Positions 7,318 to 14,834 of a stretch of DNA of 34,582 bases are shown piece by piece. Numbering within the stretch: the stretch's first letter is position 1; the number at the start of each line of letters is the position of its first letter. This DNA is from Actinomadura sp. 6K520 (GTDB lineage: Bacteria > Actinomycetota > Actinomycetes > Streptosporangiales > Streptosporangiaceae), in contig NZ_SMLC01000075.1 in assembly GCF_004349245.1 (NCBI RefSeq), positions 1 through 34,582 on the forward strand, given 5' to 3'. The position numbers and the translations under genes are program-made. The notes under the pieces were generated by a model. That model searched no databases. It worked only from the letters and a program-made list of their open reading frames with translations, and was not told where the DNA came from.

Positions 7318-8850
7318 TCAGCGGGGCGGTCTCGTCAGGCCGCGGGCGAGGAGGACCACGACGACGGCGGTCACCACGGCGTGCCCGGCGAGCGCGGACG
7401 CCTGGATCTCGACGAGCGCGCCCCACGCGCCCCACATCGCGACCCGGGCGACGCGGGCGCCCATCACCGTCCACGCGGCGGGACGGCTGCCGCGCCAGGC
7501 GAGGATCACCGCGACCAGCGTGACCACCGCCAGCACGGCGAACGACGACGCGACCACGGGCAGCAGCCCGCCGCGGGCGCCCTCGCTCAGCGCCGGCCTG
7601 GCGATGAGGATGGCGAGGGCGGCCACGTCCAGCGCGGCCAGGAACGCCGCGAGGACGAGACCCGCCACCAGCGCCGGGCCGCGCCGGAGTGCAGGGCCAC
7701 GTCGCGGCGCGGGCGGCGGCCGGTGGGAAGCGGTCGCCGGTCCCGGCTCGCCGCCGCCCTGCGGCCACGGCGCCCGCCGTGTCTCCGGCGCGGCGGGATC
7801 GTGCGGGAACGGGGGCGCGCCGTCCGGCGGGGGCTGCCGGATCGTCGCGAATTGCGCGTCCTGGGGGAAGCGGGCGGTCGGCCCTTCGGCGGGCTCCGCC
7901 CCTTGGAACCCCGTGCCGGGCATGCCGCCGGGCGTGGGGGCCGGGAAGACGGATGCCTGGACCGTGGGGCCGGGGTGCTGGGCCGCCGGGCCCGGGAGTC
8001 GCTCGGTCGCGGTCTGCGGGCGGGTGCTCCCGTCGCGCTCGCCGAGGAGCCACAGCAGGACGTCCTCGGAGGCCGGGCGGGCCTTCGGGTCCTTGGCGAG
8101 GCAGGCCGCGGCGACCTCGGCGAGCTTGCCCGGCAGCACGCTCAGGTCGGGCGTCTCGTGCATGATCCGGTACATGACGGCGGGCAGCGGGCCGCCGGCG
8201 AAGGGGTCGCGGCCGGTGGCGGCGAACAGCAGGGTGCCCGCCCAGGCGAACAGGTCGGTGGCGGGCGCGACGCGACCGGAGAACTGCTCGGGCGCCATGT
8301 AGGCGGGCGTTCCGACGACCTGGCTGGTCAGCGTGGACCCGGCGTCGAACGCGCGGGCGATGCCGAAGTCGATCACGCGGGGGCCGTCCGGCCCCATCAG
8401 GACGTTCTGCGGCTTGAAGTCGCGGTGCACGACGTTGGCGCGGTGGATCGCCGACAGCGCCGTCACCGAGCTGATGGCGAGGCGGTCGAGGTCGGCGCCC
8501 GAGCGCGGGCCCTCCTCCTGGACGAGCGCGCGCAGCGACCGCCCGGGGATGTACTCGCTGACGATGTAGGGGCGGTCACCGGCCATGTCGGCCTCGAGCA
8601 TCTGCGCGGTGCAGAACCCCGCGACGCGCTGCAGCAGGGCCAGTTCGCGGACGAAGCGCTCCCGGGCTCCGGCGTCCCCCAGCAGCTGCGTGTGCAGGAG
8701 TTTCACGGCGACGCGGGACGGCCCGCCGGCGGGCTCCACCGGGCGGCCGAGGTACACCACGCCCTGGCCCCCGGTGCCGATCCGGCCGAGCAGCTCCCAG
8801 CCGCCGAGGCGTGCCGGGTCGGCCGCGGTGAGGGGAATCGGGCTCGCCAT
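7318..8850 (-). CDS. Membrane Ser/Thr protein kinase (Hanks type)
   Basis: Predicted kinase of 510 residues. The ATG at 8850 was chosen because the kinase domain begins ~16 residues later and GGGGG precedes it; a longer open frame upstream crosses the promoter region. Glycine loop GRIGTGGQGVVYLG is at 22-35, the ATP-anchoring Lys at 50 (VAVKLL), the catalytic loop HRDFKPQN at 142-149 and DFG at 161-163; all key residues are present. After the kinase domain comes a Pro/Gly-rich linker of ~120 residues and about four hydrophobic helices over the last ~125 residues. It lacks PASTA repeats, so it is not a PknB-type peptidoglycan sensor. It is divergent from a secreted lipoprotein gene and shares its intergenic region, suggesting a functional link. 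The substrate is unknown. Confidence 0.92.
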   Translation of the reverse strand: MASPIPLTAADPARLGGWELLGRIGTGGQGVVYLGRPVEPAGGPSRVAVKLLHTQLLGDAGARERFVRELALLQRVAGFCTAQMLEADMAGDRPYIVSEYIPGRSLRALVQEEGPRSGADLDRLAISSVTALSAIHRANVVHRDFKPQNVLMGPDGPRVIDFGIARAFDAGSTLTSQVVGTPAYMAPEQFSGRVAPATDLFAWAGTLLFAATGRDPFAGGPLPAVMYRIMHETPDLSVLPGKLAEVAAACLAKDPKARPASEDVLLWLLGERDGSTRPQTATERLPGPAAQHPGPTVQASVFPAPTPGGMPGTGFQGAEPAEGPTARFPQDAQFATIRQPPPDGAPPFPHDPAAPETRRAPWPQGGGEPGPATASHRPPPAPRRGPALRRGPALVAGLVLAAFLAALDVAALAILIARPALSEGARGGLLPVVASSFAVLAVVTLVAVILAWRGSRPAAWTVMGARVARVAMWGAWGALVEIQASALAGHAVVTAVVVVLLARGLTRPPR

Positions 8851-8889
8851 TCGTACCCCCGTCCGGGTCCCCCGATACCGGCCGGGTGG

Positions 8890-8940
8890 CCGGTGGAAAA
8901 AATTCCGCATTCCACCGGGCACAAATCCGCTCCACCCGGC
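8890..8940. promoter_or_regulatory. Operator-like repeat cluster in kinase/lipoprotein divergent region
   Basis: A perfect 9-bp inverted repeat, CCGGTGGAA at 8890-8898 and TTCCACCGG at 8910-8918, is followed by a third near-copy TCCACCCGG at 8931-8939. The last two are in direct orientation 20 bp apart, about two helical turns. This spacing favours a DNA-binding protein controlling one or both divergent promoters. The protein is not identified. Confidence 0.55.
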
Positions 8941-8949
8941 ATCAAAGAG

Positions 8950-8956
8950 TATAGAT
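8950..8956 (+). promoter_or_regulatory. Probable -10 element of the lipoprotein gene
   Basis: TATAGAT is an isolated AT-rich hexamer-like element about 30 bases before the ATG at 8987 and just after the repeat cluster. No good -35 is seen, consistent with activator dependence. A ribosome site GGGAG lies at about 8973-8977. Confidence 0.5.
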
Positions 8957-8986
8957 ACGGGGAGCCCGGAGCGGGAGAGACAAAGC

Positions 8987-10039
8987 ATGGTCGAGATCCA
9001 TTCAGCAATTGCCCGGCGCACGCGGCCGGCGGCGGCGGTCGCGGCCCTGGCGCTGGCGGCGGGCGCGCTGACCGCGTGCGGGGACGCGGGGGCGGCCGTG
9101 ACCCGGCTGACGGTGGGGACGCCGGGCCCCGACCCGTACACGCTGGTGTCGGGCACCGACAAGACCGACGTCAAGGAACGGCCGAAGGCGGGCGGGACCG
9201 CGACCGGCGACACCCCCGGGCTGTACGGGGGGACGCGCCAGGAGGCGACGTGCGACCCGCAGAAGCTGATCGCGTTCCTGCAGGCCAATCCCGACAAGGC
9301 GCGGGCCTGGGCGAGCGTCCAGGGCATCCCGGTGGGCGACATCCCGCGGTACGTGTCGCGGCTGACGCCGGTGGTCCTGCGGACCGACACGCTGGTGACC
9401 AACCACGGCTACCGGAACGGGAAGGCGACGAGCGGCCCCGCCGTCCTGCAGGCGGGAATGGGTGTTCTGGTCAATGGCTACGGGGTGCCGGCCGTGAAGT
9501 GCAATTGCGGCAATCCGCTGACCCGGCCGGACAAAAAGATCTTCCCGGACGGCGCGTCCTACACCGGCCGCTCCTGGCCGGGATTCGAAGAGCGGAAAGT
9601 GACCGAGATCGAGCCGCGGGATTCGAAGAAGGGGACGATCGCCACGTTCGTCCTGGTCGATCCCGAGGGCACGATGGGGTTCGAGCGGCCCCGCGCCACC
9701 GAGGGCGAGGCCGACGGGCCGCCGGCGGCGCTCCCGGCGACCGAGACCGAGATCACCGACGGTGATTCGCCGTCGCCGTACGAGTCGGGCCTGGAGTCCC
9801 CGGGGACGGAATCACCGGGGACCGAGACGCCCGGCACCGAGCCCACGGGCACCGAGTCGCCCGGCACGCCCTCACCGGGCACCGGGGACGGCGGCGGGGA
9901 CTCCCCCGCCTCGCCAGGCGTGACCTCGCGGGACCCGGGTATGGGCGGCGAGGGCCCCACGGGCTCGGGCACCGGCGAGGAGCCGCGGCCGCCGATCTCG
10001 CTGCCGCCGGCCGAGGAGCCGGTCCCGCCGGTCGGCTGA
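8987..10039 (+). CDS. Secreted lipoprotein, DUF6777-like
   Basis: Predicted protein of 350 residues. The N-terminus has Arg residues, a hydrophobic Ala/Leu stretch and the lipobox LTAC with Cys31, so it should be a lipid-anchored extracellular protein. The folded part (about 45-235) contains paired cysteines (ATCDP; KCNCGNP) and resembles DUF6777 proteins, which in actinomycetes often occur next to or fused with Ser/Thr kinases. The remaining ~115 residues are low-complexity Pro/Gly/Thr/Ser/Glu with repeats of SPGTE/TPGTE and likely span the cell wall. It is divergent from the kinase gene. Family name from memory; function unknown. Confidence 0.75.
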   Translation: MVEIHSAIARRTRPAAAVAALALAAGALTACGDAGAAVTRLTVGTPGPDPYTLVSGTDKTDVKERPKAGGTATGDTPGLYGGTRQEATCDPQKLIAFLQANPDKARAWASVQGIPVGDIPRYVSRLTPVVLRTDTLVTNHGYRNGKATSGPAVLQAGMGVLVNGYGVPAVKCNCGNPLTRPDKKIFPDGASYTGRSWPGFEERKVTEIEPRDSKKGTIATFVLVDPEGTMGFERPRATEGEADGPPAALPATETEITDGDSPSPYESGLESPGTESPGTETPGTEPTGTESPGTPSPGTGDGGGDSPASPGVTSRDPGMGGEGPTGSGTGEEPRPPISLPPAEEPVPPVG

Positions 10040-10050
10040 CCACCGTGCGG

Positions 10051-10070
10051 TATATTTGCTCATATGAGCA
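10051..10070 (+). promoter_or_regulatory. Leaderless promoter and palindromic operator of the arsR-CDF operon
   Basis: TATATT at 10051-10056 sits 7 bases before the ATG at 10064, the spacing expected if transcription starts at the A of the start codon. No ribosome-binding site is present. The perfect 14-bp palindrome TGCTCATATGAGCA at 10057-10070 covers the transcription/translation start, an ideal position for autorepression by the ArsR protein encoded here. Confidence 0.7.
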
Positions 10071-10453
10071 GTGCTTCAGATGTCGCCCCCGCCGACGCGT
10101 GCGCCGTCCGCGTGGTCGATCCTGAGAAGGTCGCCCTCGTCACCGCCGCCCTGCCGGACGCGGAGACGGTCGCCGAGCTGGCGCAGGTGTTCGGGCTGCT
10201 GTCCGACCCGGGGCGGCTGAGGGTGATCACCGCACTGCTGGAGGGCGGGGAGATGTGCGTGTGCGACATCGCCGCGGCCTGCGGGCACTCGGAGTCCTCG
10301 GTCTCGCACGCGCTGCGCCTGCTGCGCGCCAACCGCGTCGTCCGGGTCCGCAGGGCCGGCCGGATGGCCTACTACCGGCTGGCCGACTCGCACGTCCGCA
10401 TGCTGCTCGACCTCGCCCTCACCCACGTCGGCCACGGAGAGGAAAGCACATGA
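10064..10453 (+). CDS. ArsR/SmtB-family metal-sensing repressor
   Basis: Predicted winged-helix repressor of 129 residues. It has the recognition region SESSVSHALRLLR near 76-88. Two metal sites can be read. The alpha3N-type ligands are CVC (Cys65, Cys67) plus an N-terminal Cys13. The alpha5 site is Asp108, His110, His121 and His124, exactly the D-x-H-x10-H-x2-E/H spacing of SmtB-type zinc sensors. This predicts de-repression by Zn, Cd or a similar cation. Its TGA overlaps the ATG of the CDF exporter (ATGA), so the two are co-translated, and a palindrome covers its own start. Having both sites resembles ZiaR/CadC-type regulators. The exact metal cannot be told from sequence. Confidence 0.92.
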   Translation: MSSASDVAPADACAVRVVDPEKVALVTAALPDAETVAELAQVFGLLSDPGRLRVITALLEGGEMCVCDIAAACGHSESSVSHALRLLRANRVVRVRRAGRMAYYRLADSHVRMLLDLALTHVGHGEEST

Positions 10454-11502
10454 TCGGGGGCCGGGAGAGCGGTCCGGCGCCGCGCCCGCAGGGGCACGCG
10501 CACGGACGCGATCGCGGGCACGGGCACGGGCACGGGCACGGGCACGGCGTGTCGGCGGGGGCCGACCGGCGGCTGCTCGGCGGCGCGCTGGCGCTGATCC
10601 TCACCTTCATGGTGGGCGAGGTGGCGGTCGGCTTCATCGCCGGGTCGCTGGCGCTGATCACCGACGCCGCGCACATGACGACCGACGCGTTCGCGATCGC
10701 GCTGGCGCTGGTGGCGATGCGGATCGCGGCCCGCCCGCCGAAGGGCGGTTTCACCTACGGCCTGCGCCGCGCCGAGATCCTGTCGGCCCAGCTCAACGGC
10801 CTGACACTGATCCTGCTCACCGGCTACTTCTGCTACGAGGGCGTGCGGCGGCTGATCGAGCCGCACGCCGTCGAGGGCCAGTTCGTGTTCTGGACGGCGC
10901 TGGTCGGCATCGCGGTCAACGTCGCGGCGACCTGGCTGATCGGCAGGGCCGACCGGAGCAGCCTCAACGTCGAGGGCGCGTTCCAGCACATCCTCAACGA
11001 CCTGTTCGCGTTCATCGCCACGGCCGTCGCGGGCCTGGTCGTGTGGACGACCGGCTTCGACCGCGCCGACGCGCTCGCGTCCCTGCTGGTGGCCGCGCTG
11101 ATGCTGAAGGCCGGGTACGGGCTGCTGCGGGACGCGGGCCGGGTCCTCATGGAGGCCGCGCCGGCGGGCATCGACCCGTCCGAACTCGGCACCAGGCTGG
11201 CCGCGCGCCCCTGCGTGGAGGAGGTGCACGACCTGCACGTGTGGGAGGTCAGCTCGGGCTATCCGGCGCTGTCGGCGCACGTCCTCGTCGACACCGGCGG
11301 CGACTGCCACGCCGTCCGCCGCGACCTCCAGGAACTGCTGCGGGACGCGTACGGGATCACCCACACGACCCTGGAGGTCGACCACGTGCCCGAGCCCTCC
11401 GGCGACGGGCACGGCCACTGCGACGATCCGCACGGCCCCCGCCACGTGGGCGACACCGGCGCCCCGCACGAGCACGCGGGCCCCGCCCCCTGCGACCACT
11501 AG
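10450..11502 (+). CDS. Cation diffusion facilitator (CDF) metal exporter, CzcD/ZitB type
   Basis: Predicted inner-membrane metal/proton antiporter of 350 residues with six transmembrane helices followed by a cytoplasmic C-terminal domain. The transport-site motifs are HMTTD (His75, Asp79) in helix 2 and HILND (His180, Asp184) in helix 5, the His-Asp pattern of Zn/Cd exporters. The N-terminus carries a His-Gly run (HGHGHGHGHG near 24-32) and the C-terminus is also His/Asp/Cys rich, probably metal-binding. It is translationally coupled to the upstream ArsR repressor, so it should be induced by excess metal. The family is certain; the preferred ion (Zn most likely) is inferred. Confidence 0.93.
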   Translation: MIGGRESGPAPRPQGHAHGRDRGHGHGHGHGHGVSAGADRRLLGGALALILTFMVGEVAVGFIAGSLALITDAAHMTTDAFAIALALVAMRIAARPPKGGFTYGLRRAEILSAQLNGLTLILLTGYFCYEGVRRLIEPHAVEGQFVFWTALVGIAVNVAATWLIGRADRSSLNVEGAFQHILNDLFAFIATAVAGLVVWTTGFDRADALASLLVAALMLKAGYGLLRDAGRVLMEAAPAGIDPSELGTRLAARPCVEEVHDLHVWEVSSGYPALSAHVLVDTGGDCHAVRRDLQELLRDAYGITHTTLEVDHVPEPSGDGHGHCDDPHGPRHVGDTGAPHEHAGPAPCDH

Positions 11503-11521
11503 CCACACTGCGCGGTGTGGC
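11502..11521 (+). terminator. Hairpin after the CDF gene
   Basis: GCCACAC-TGCGCG-GTGTGGC, a perfect 7-bp stem that begins within the CDF stop codon. There is no T-run, as is usual in high-GC actinomycetes. Confidence 0.55.
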
Positions 11522-11525
11522 CAGG

Positions 11526-11575
11526 CCGCGGCGAGCCGTCGTCATGAGGGCCACGGGGGCGACGGCTCGCCGCGG
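11526..11575. terminator. Large bidirectional terminator hairpin
   Basis: Perfect 16-bp inverted repeat (arms 11526-11541 and 11560-11575) with an 18-base loop, between the convergent CDF and cellulase genes. Its length and position fit a bidirectional transcription terminator. Confidence 0.75.
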
Positions 11576-11614
11576 GTCCGGCGGGGGTCGGATGGTCGAT
11601 CGCCTGGGCGGCGG

Positions 11615-12718
11615 TCAGCCGGCCGTGCAGGCGACGGCCGGTGTGCCCGGCGCCGGGCCGCTCCCCTGGAATCCGAAGCTCGTCGATCCGCCTTCGGGGA
11701 CGGCGCCGTTGTAGTTCGCGTTCACGGCACGGACGTCCGCGCCGCTCTGGGTGACGGTGGCGTTCCAGCCGTTCAGGATCCGCTGACCGCCGGTGAACGT
11801 CCAGTCGGCGGTCCATCCGGACAGCGGCTCGTCCCCGGTGTTGGTGACGGTCACGGTCGCGGTGAACCCGCTGTTCCAGGAGTTGTCGGTGCGCAGCGTC
11901 GCCGAGCACTGCCGCCCCTCCCCCGGTGGGTCCGTGGGCGGGTTGGTGGTGCCGCCCACGTCGACGGAGAACGCGTTCGTCCGCAGGCCCTGCCCGCCCT
12001 GCCAGATCTCGAACCCGGCCTCGACGTCGATCAGGTACCAGTCCTCCTCGACGGCGTCGCGCGCCACGGCGTCCCTGGTGAAGGCCCGCAGGTCCAGGTC
12101 GTCGACGGACGCCGTGCCGGCGGTGCGGACGTAGGCGATGTAGCGCCAGTCCATCTGGGTGGTCCACACGTCCCAGGTGGCGCCGGAGATCTGCACGCCG
12201 GTCGCGACCCGCGTCCCGGCGGGCTGGACGGGACCGCTGTAGTCCAGCCAGATCATCATCTCCGCGCCGTCCGGCGCCCCGGTCGTGGCGGGGGTGGTGT
12301 TGTACCAGAGGTCGTACGCGGCGTTGTACGAGCCCGAGCCGGGCAGGGTCGTGCTCCAGTCCGTGGTGACGGACGGCATGTCGCCGTCCACCTGGACGGG
12401 CAGGCCGCTGCCGGTGGTGCACTGACCCCAGTGGCAGCCCTTGAACAGCGACGGGTACGCGGCGGGGGCGCCGCTGGTGGAGTTGTCGTGGCCGGCCGAG
12501 TCGACCGTGAAGGACGTGCCGTCCACCGTGATGCACTGCGGCGTGTCCGCGCCCCAGATGTTGTTCTGGGCGATGTACTCGCCGCCGCCGACGGAGACCG
12601 TGTCGGTGGCTCCGCAGAGCTGGGTCGCGGCGCCGGCGGGCGCGACGAGCGCGAACAGCGCCAGGGGGATCGCCGGTAGGGCGGCGAGAACCGCGCAGCC
12701 TCTCAGACGCGCTTTCAT
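11615..12718 (-). CDS. Secreted GH12 endoglucanase with C-terminal CBM2
   Basis: Predicted secreted cellulase of 367 residues. The ATG at 12718 is preferred: GAGG lies 8 bases upstream and a Sec signal peptide follows (KARLR, hydrophobic core, cleavage near APAGA-ATQ at 30/31). The GH12 domain (about 35-255) has the expected HWGQCTTGSGLP motif, the nucleophile Glu153 in AEMMIW and the acid/base Glu237 in AGFEIW. After a short Pro/Thr linker, residues 271-366 form a CBM2 cellulose-binding module with exposed-Trp positions (NSWNSG, GWTADW, NGWNATV). It should cleave beta-1,4-glucan internally outside the cell, as Streptomyces CelB-like enzymes do. A CebR/CelR operator lies just upstream. It is monocistronic and ends at a strong terminator. 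Confidence 0.93.
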   Translation of the reverse strand: MKARLRGCAVLAALPAIPLALFALVAPAGAATQLCGATDTVSVGGGEYIAQNNIWGADTPQCITVDGTSFTVDSAGHDNSTSGAPAAYPSLFKGCHWGQCTTGSGLPVQVDGDMPSVTTDWSTTLPGSGSYNAAYDLWYNTTPATTGAPDGAEMMIWLDYSGPVQPAGTRVATGVQISGATWDVWTTQMDWRYIAYVRTAGTASVDDLDLRAFTRDAVARDAVEEDWYLIDVEAGFEIWQGGQGLRTNAFSVDVGGTTNPPTDPPGEGRQCSATLRTDNSWNSGFTATVTVTNTGDEPLSGWTADWTFTGGQRILNGWNATVTQSGADVRAVNANYNGAVPEGGSTSFGFQGSGPAPGTPAVACTAG

Positions 12719-12741
12719 GCGGGACCTCATTCGGTGAGCAG

Positions 12742-12755
12742 TGGGAGCGCTCCCA
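12742..12755. promoter_or_regulatory. CebR/CelR operator (cellulase regulon)
   Basis: TGGGAGCGCTCCCA, a perfect 14-bp palindrome identical to the known actinomycete site for LacI-family cellulose-utilisation repressors (CelR in Thermobifida, CebR in Streptomyces), which cellobiose or cello-oligosaccharides release. It lies 24 bases upstream of the GH12 start and immediately downstream of the -10. Confidence 0.93.
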
Positions 12756-12783
12756 AAATCTCGGCGACCGGCGGAACTGTCAA
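12755..12783 (-). promoter_or_regulatory. Sigma70-type promoter of the GH12 gene
   Basis: On the minus strand, TTGACA (12783-12778), a 17-base spacer and GATTTT (12760-12755). The -35 is a perfect match. The CelR palindrome follows the -10 directly, so a bound repressor would block initiation. Confidence 0.75.
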
Positions 12784-12865
12784 GGACGGGAACGGCGCTG
12801 CCCGGCGCCGGCACCGATGACCAGCCGTCCGGCGTGAAAACTCGTGAAACCGGCGGTCCGCGCGG

Positions 12866-13753
12866 TCAGGCCAGGCCGAAGAACGCCGCGGGTCCGTGCC
12901 AGCAGACGGAGCGGAGCCAGTCGTCGCCGAGGTCGAGGGCGGCCAGCGCCTGCAGCTGGTGCGCGTACTCGTAGGGGATGTTCGGGAAGTCGGTGCCGAG
13001 CAGGATGCGCCCCGCCAGGCCGAGATCGCGCAGGCGGGGCAGCAGCGCGGGCGGGAAGGCGCCCAGCTCGCCGAAGCTGGTGAAGGTCATCGTCGTGTCC
13101 AGGTGGACCCGGTCGTGGCGGTCGGCCAGGGCGAAGAAGCCGTCGAACTCCGGGGCGCCCAGGTGCGCGACGATCGTGCTGAGGCGCGGGTGCCGGGCGA
13201 GGACCTCGCCGAACGGCCCCGGGCCCGTGTAGCCGTTGGCGACCGGCCCCGATCCCGCGTGCACGAGGGCCGGGACTCCGGCGTCGGCGAGCGTCCCCCA
13301 CACCGGGTCGAGTTCCTTGGCCCGCGGGTCGAACCCGCCGACCTGGAGGTGGACCTTGAAGACCCGGGCTCCGGCGTCCAGCGCGCGGACGACGTAGTCC
13401 TCGACGCCGGGCTCGGGGAAGAACGTCGCGGTGGGCACGCATTCGGGGACGCGGGCGGCGAACCCGGCGGCCCACTCGTTCAGCGACTCGGCCATGCCCG
13501 GGCGGTGCGGGTACAGCAGCGAGGTGAACGCGCGGACGCCGAGCCCGCGCAGGAACGCCAGGCGCTCCTCCTCCGAGTCCCGGTACCGGATGGGCCACTC
13601 GGTGCCGATCAGCGGGCCGGCCTCGTCGAAGTACTCCCATACCGCGTTCATCAGCCGCTGCGGCATGAAGTGCACGTGGACGTCGATGATGCCGGGCAGG
13701 CCGAGCGCCCGCCAGAACGCCGGCACCCCGGAATCAGAATGAGGTTCGGTCAC
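12866..13753 (-). CDS. Amidohydrolase-family metal-dependent hydrolase
   Basis: Predicted TIM-barrel hydrolase of 295 residues of the amidohydrolase-2 (ACMSD-like) group. The metal ligands are DVHVHF (Asp24, His26, His28), later histidines in ALVHAG and IVAHLGAPEF, and the Asp of GTDFPNIPY near the C-terminus. Such enzymes are decarboxylases or hydrolases of cyclic or acidic substrates, and the exact substrate cannot be read. The GTG start at 13753 has a GGG-rich site upstream. It lies 20 bp downstream of the esterase-fold gene on the same strand, so the two are probably one operon. A hairpin overlapping the esterase stop may partly separate them. Confidence 0.85.
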   Translation of the reverse strand: MTEPHSDSGVPAFWRALGLPGIIDVHVHFMPQRLMNAVWEYFDEAGPLIGTEWPIRYRDSEEERLAFLRGLGVRAFTSLLYPHRPGMAESLNEWAAGFAARVPECVPTATFFPEPGVEDYVVRALDAGARVFKVHLQVGGFDPRAKELDPVWGTLADAGVPALVHAGSGPVANGYTGPGPFGEVLARHPRLSTIVAHLGAPEFDGFFALADRHDRVHLDTTMTFTSFGELGAFPPALLPRLRDLGLAGRILLGTDFPNIPYEYAHQLQALAALDLGDDWLRSVCWHGPAAFFGLA

Positions 13754-13767
13754 GTCCCGACCCTAAC

Positions 13768-13787
13768 CGGAGATCAGCCGATCTCCG
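13768..13787. terminator. Hairpin over the esterase stop codon
   Basis: CGGAGAT-CAGCCG-ATCTCCG, a perfect 7-bp stem that overlaps the stop codon of the esterase-fold gene and precedes the amidohydrolase start. It could be a weak or attenuating terminator or an RNA-stability element. Confidence 0.4.
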
Positions 13788-14793
13788 CCAGCAGCGCGGG
13801 GAGGACGGCCCGCAGCTCGCGGCGCCAGTAGGGCCAGGTGTGCGTGCCGCGGTAGAAGTGCGTCGACACCGGGAGCCCGAGCTTGCGCAGCTTGCCCGCG
13901 AACTCCAGCGACACGGTGTGCACGAGCGTCTCCAGCACGTCCGGGCCGGTGCCGGGGCGCGGGTCGTACGGGCCGGGCGTGCCGTCGCCGGCGCTGACGT
14001 GGACGCGGACCCCGGCGAGCCGGTCGGCCAGGTCGTACGGGTTGTGCTGCCGCCACACGACGCGCTGCTCCACCGGGTCGCCCCACACGTCCCTCCAGTC
14101 GAGGGAGGGCGCGCCGACCGCGACGCCCAGCTCCACGAGATCGGCGACGTCCAGCCCGCACGGGTCGTGGTGCAGCGTGTGGACGGGCCCGCTGAACGAG
14201 GCCGCCGCCCGGAACAGGCCGCGGTGCCTGGCCGCATACGCCAGCGCGCCGAGCCCGCCCATCGCGTTGCCGGCGACGGCGCGGTCCGGCCCGGCGTGGT
14301 AGCCGCGTTCGAGAATCTGCCGGAGCTCCGCCAGATGGAACGTCTCCCACTTCGGTGCGCCGCCACCGCCGCGGTTCCACCAGTCGGTGTAGCTGCCGCA
14401 CGGCCCGCCGTCCGGCATGACGACGAGCACGTCGGCGTCCTCGGTCAGCTCCTCGATGTCGGTGTGGTCGCTCCAGGCGGTGTGGCCCGCCCGGCGCGGA
14501 CCCGCGCCGTGCAGCAGCCACAGCACCGGCCACCTGCGCGCCGCGTCCCGCGACCAGGCGGGGGGCAGCAGGAGGCGGGCGTGGCCGGTGCCCGCGAGGA
14601 CGGGGGAACGGATCGCGAGATCGAGCACCCGGCGGCGGGGCCGGCGCTCGCCGACCACGGCCGCGCCGTCATCGGCGAGGGCGGACGAGCGGGCGGCGCC
14701 GCCGGCCGCGATGGACGCCGTCAGCCCGGCGACTCCGAGGACGAACCCAACTCCCGCCAAGCCGCGCAGCCCCATGTTCACGCCCCGGATCAT
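13774..14793 (-). CDS. Esterase D/antigen 85-like alpha/beta-hydrolase lacking the catalytic serine
   Basis: Predicted exported protein of 339 residues with an N-terminal membrane/signal segment (about 8-33) and an alpha/beta-hydrolase domain of the putative esterase family (PF00756-like). Recognisable family motifs are WPVLWLLHGAG, YTDWWNRGGG, WETFHLAEL and the C-terminal THTWPYWRREL with its His. The nucleophile elbow, normally GxSMGG, reads GNAMGG: Ser is replaced by Ala (codon GCG, 14262-14260). It may therefore be a non-catalytic binding protein or use altered chemistry. ATG at 14793 was taken; ATG at 14775, with GGGGCG upstream, is also possible. The amidohydrolase follows 20 bp downstream. 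Confidence 0.8.
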   Translation of the reverse strand: MIRGVNMGLRGLAGVGFVLGVAGLTASIAAGGAARSSALADDGAAVVGERRPRRRVLDLAIRSPVLAGTGHARLLLPPAWSRDAARRWPVLWLLHGAGPRRAGHTAWSDHTDIEELTEDADVLVVMPDGGPCGSYTDWWNRGGGGAPKWETFHLAELRQILERGYHAGPDRAVAGNAMGGLGALAYAARHRGLFRAAASFSGPVHTLHHDPCGLDVADLVELGVAVGAPSLDWRDVWGDPVEQRVVWRQHNPYDLADRLAGVRVHVSAGDGTPGPYDPRPGTGPDVLETLVHTVSLEFAGKLRKLGLPVSTHFYRGTHTWPYWRRELRAVLPALLAEIG

Positions 14794-14834
14794 TCAGATG
14801 TACGTCACCTGTAATGGTCCCCACCTGCGGCCAT

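Noticed and set aside
8851..9402. N-terminal extension of the kinase gene to an upstream start at 9402
   Set aside because: It would run antisense through the lipoprotein gene and across the divergent promoter; the kinase fold starts right after the ATG at 8850.
10517..10550. Short CACGGG repeats as a CRISPR-like or regulatory repeat
   Set aside because: They simply encode the His-Gly metal-binding run of the CDF protein.
12719..12814. Longer start of the cellulase (12814 or 12730)
   Set aside because: The upstream stretch contains the promoter and the CelR operator; only the ATG at 12718 has a ribosome site and a proper signal peptide.
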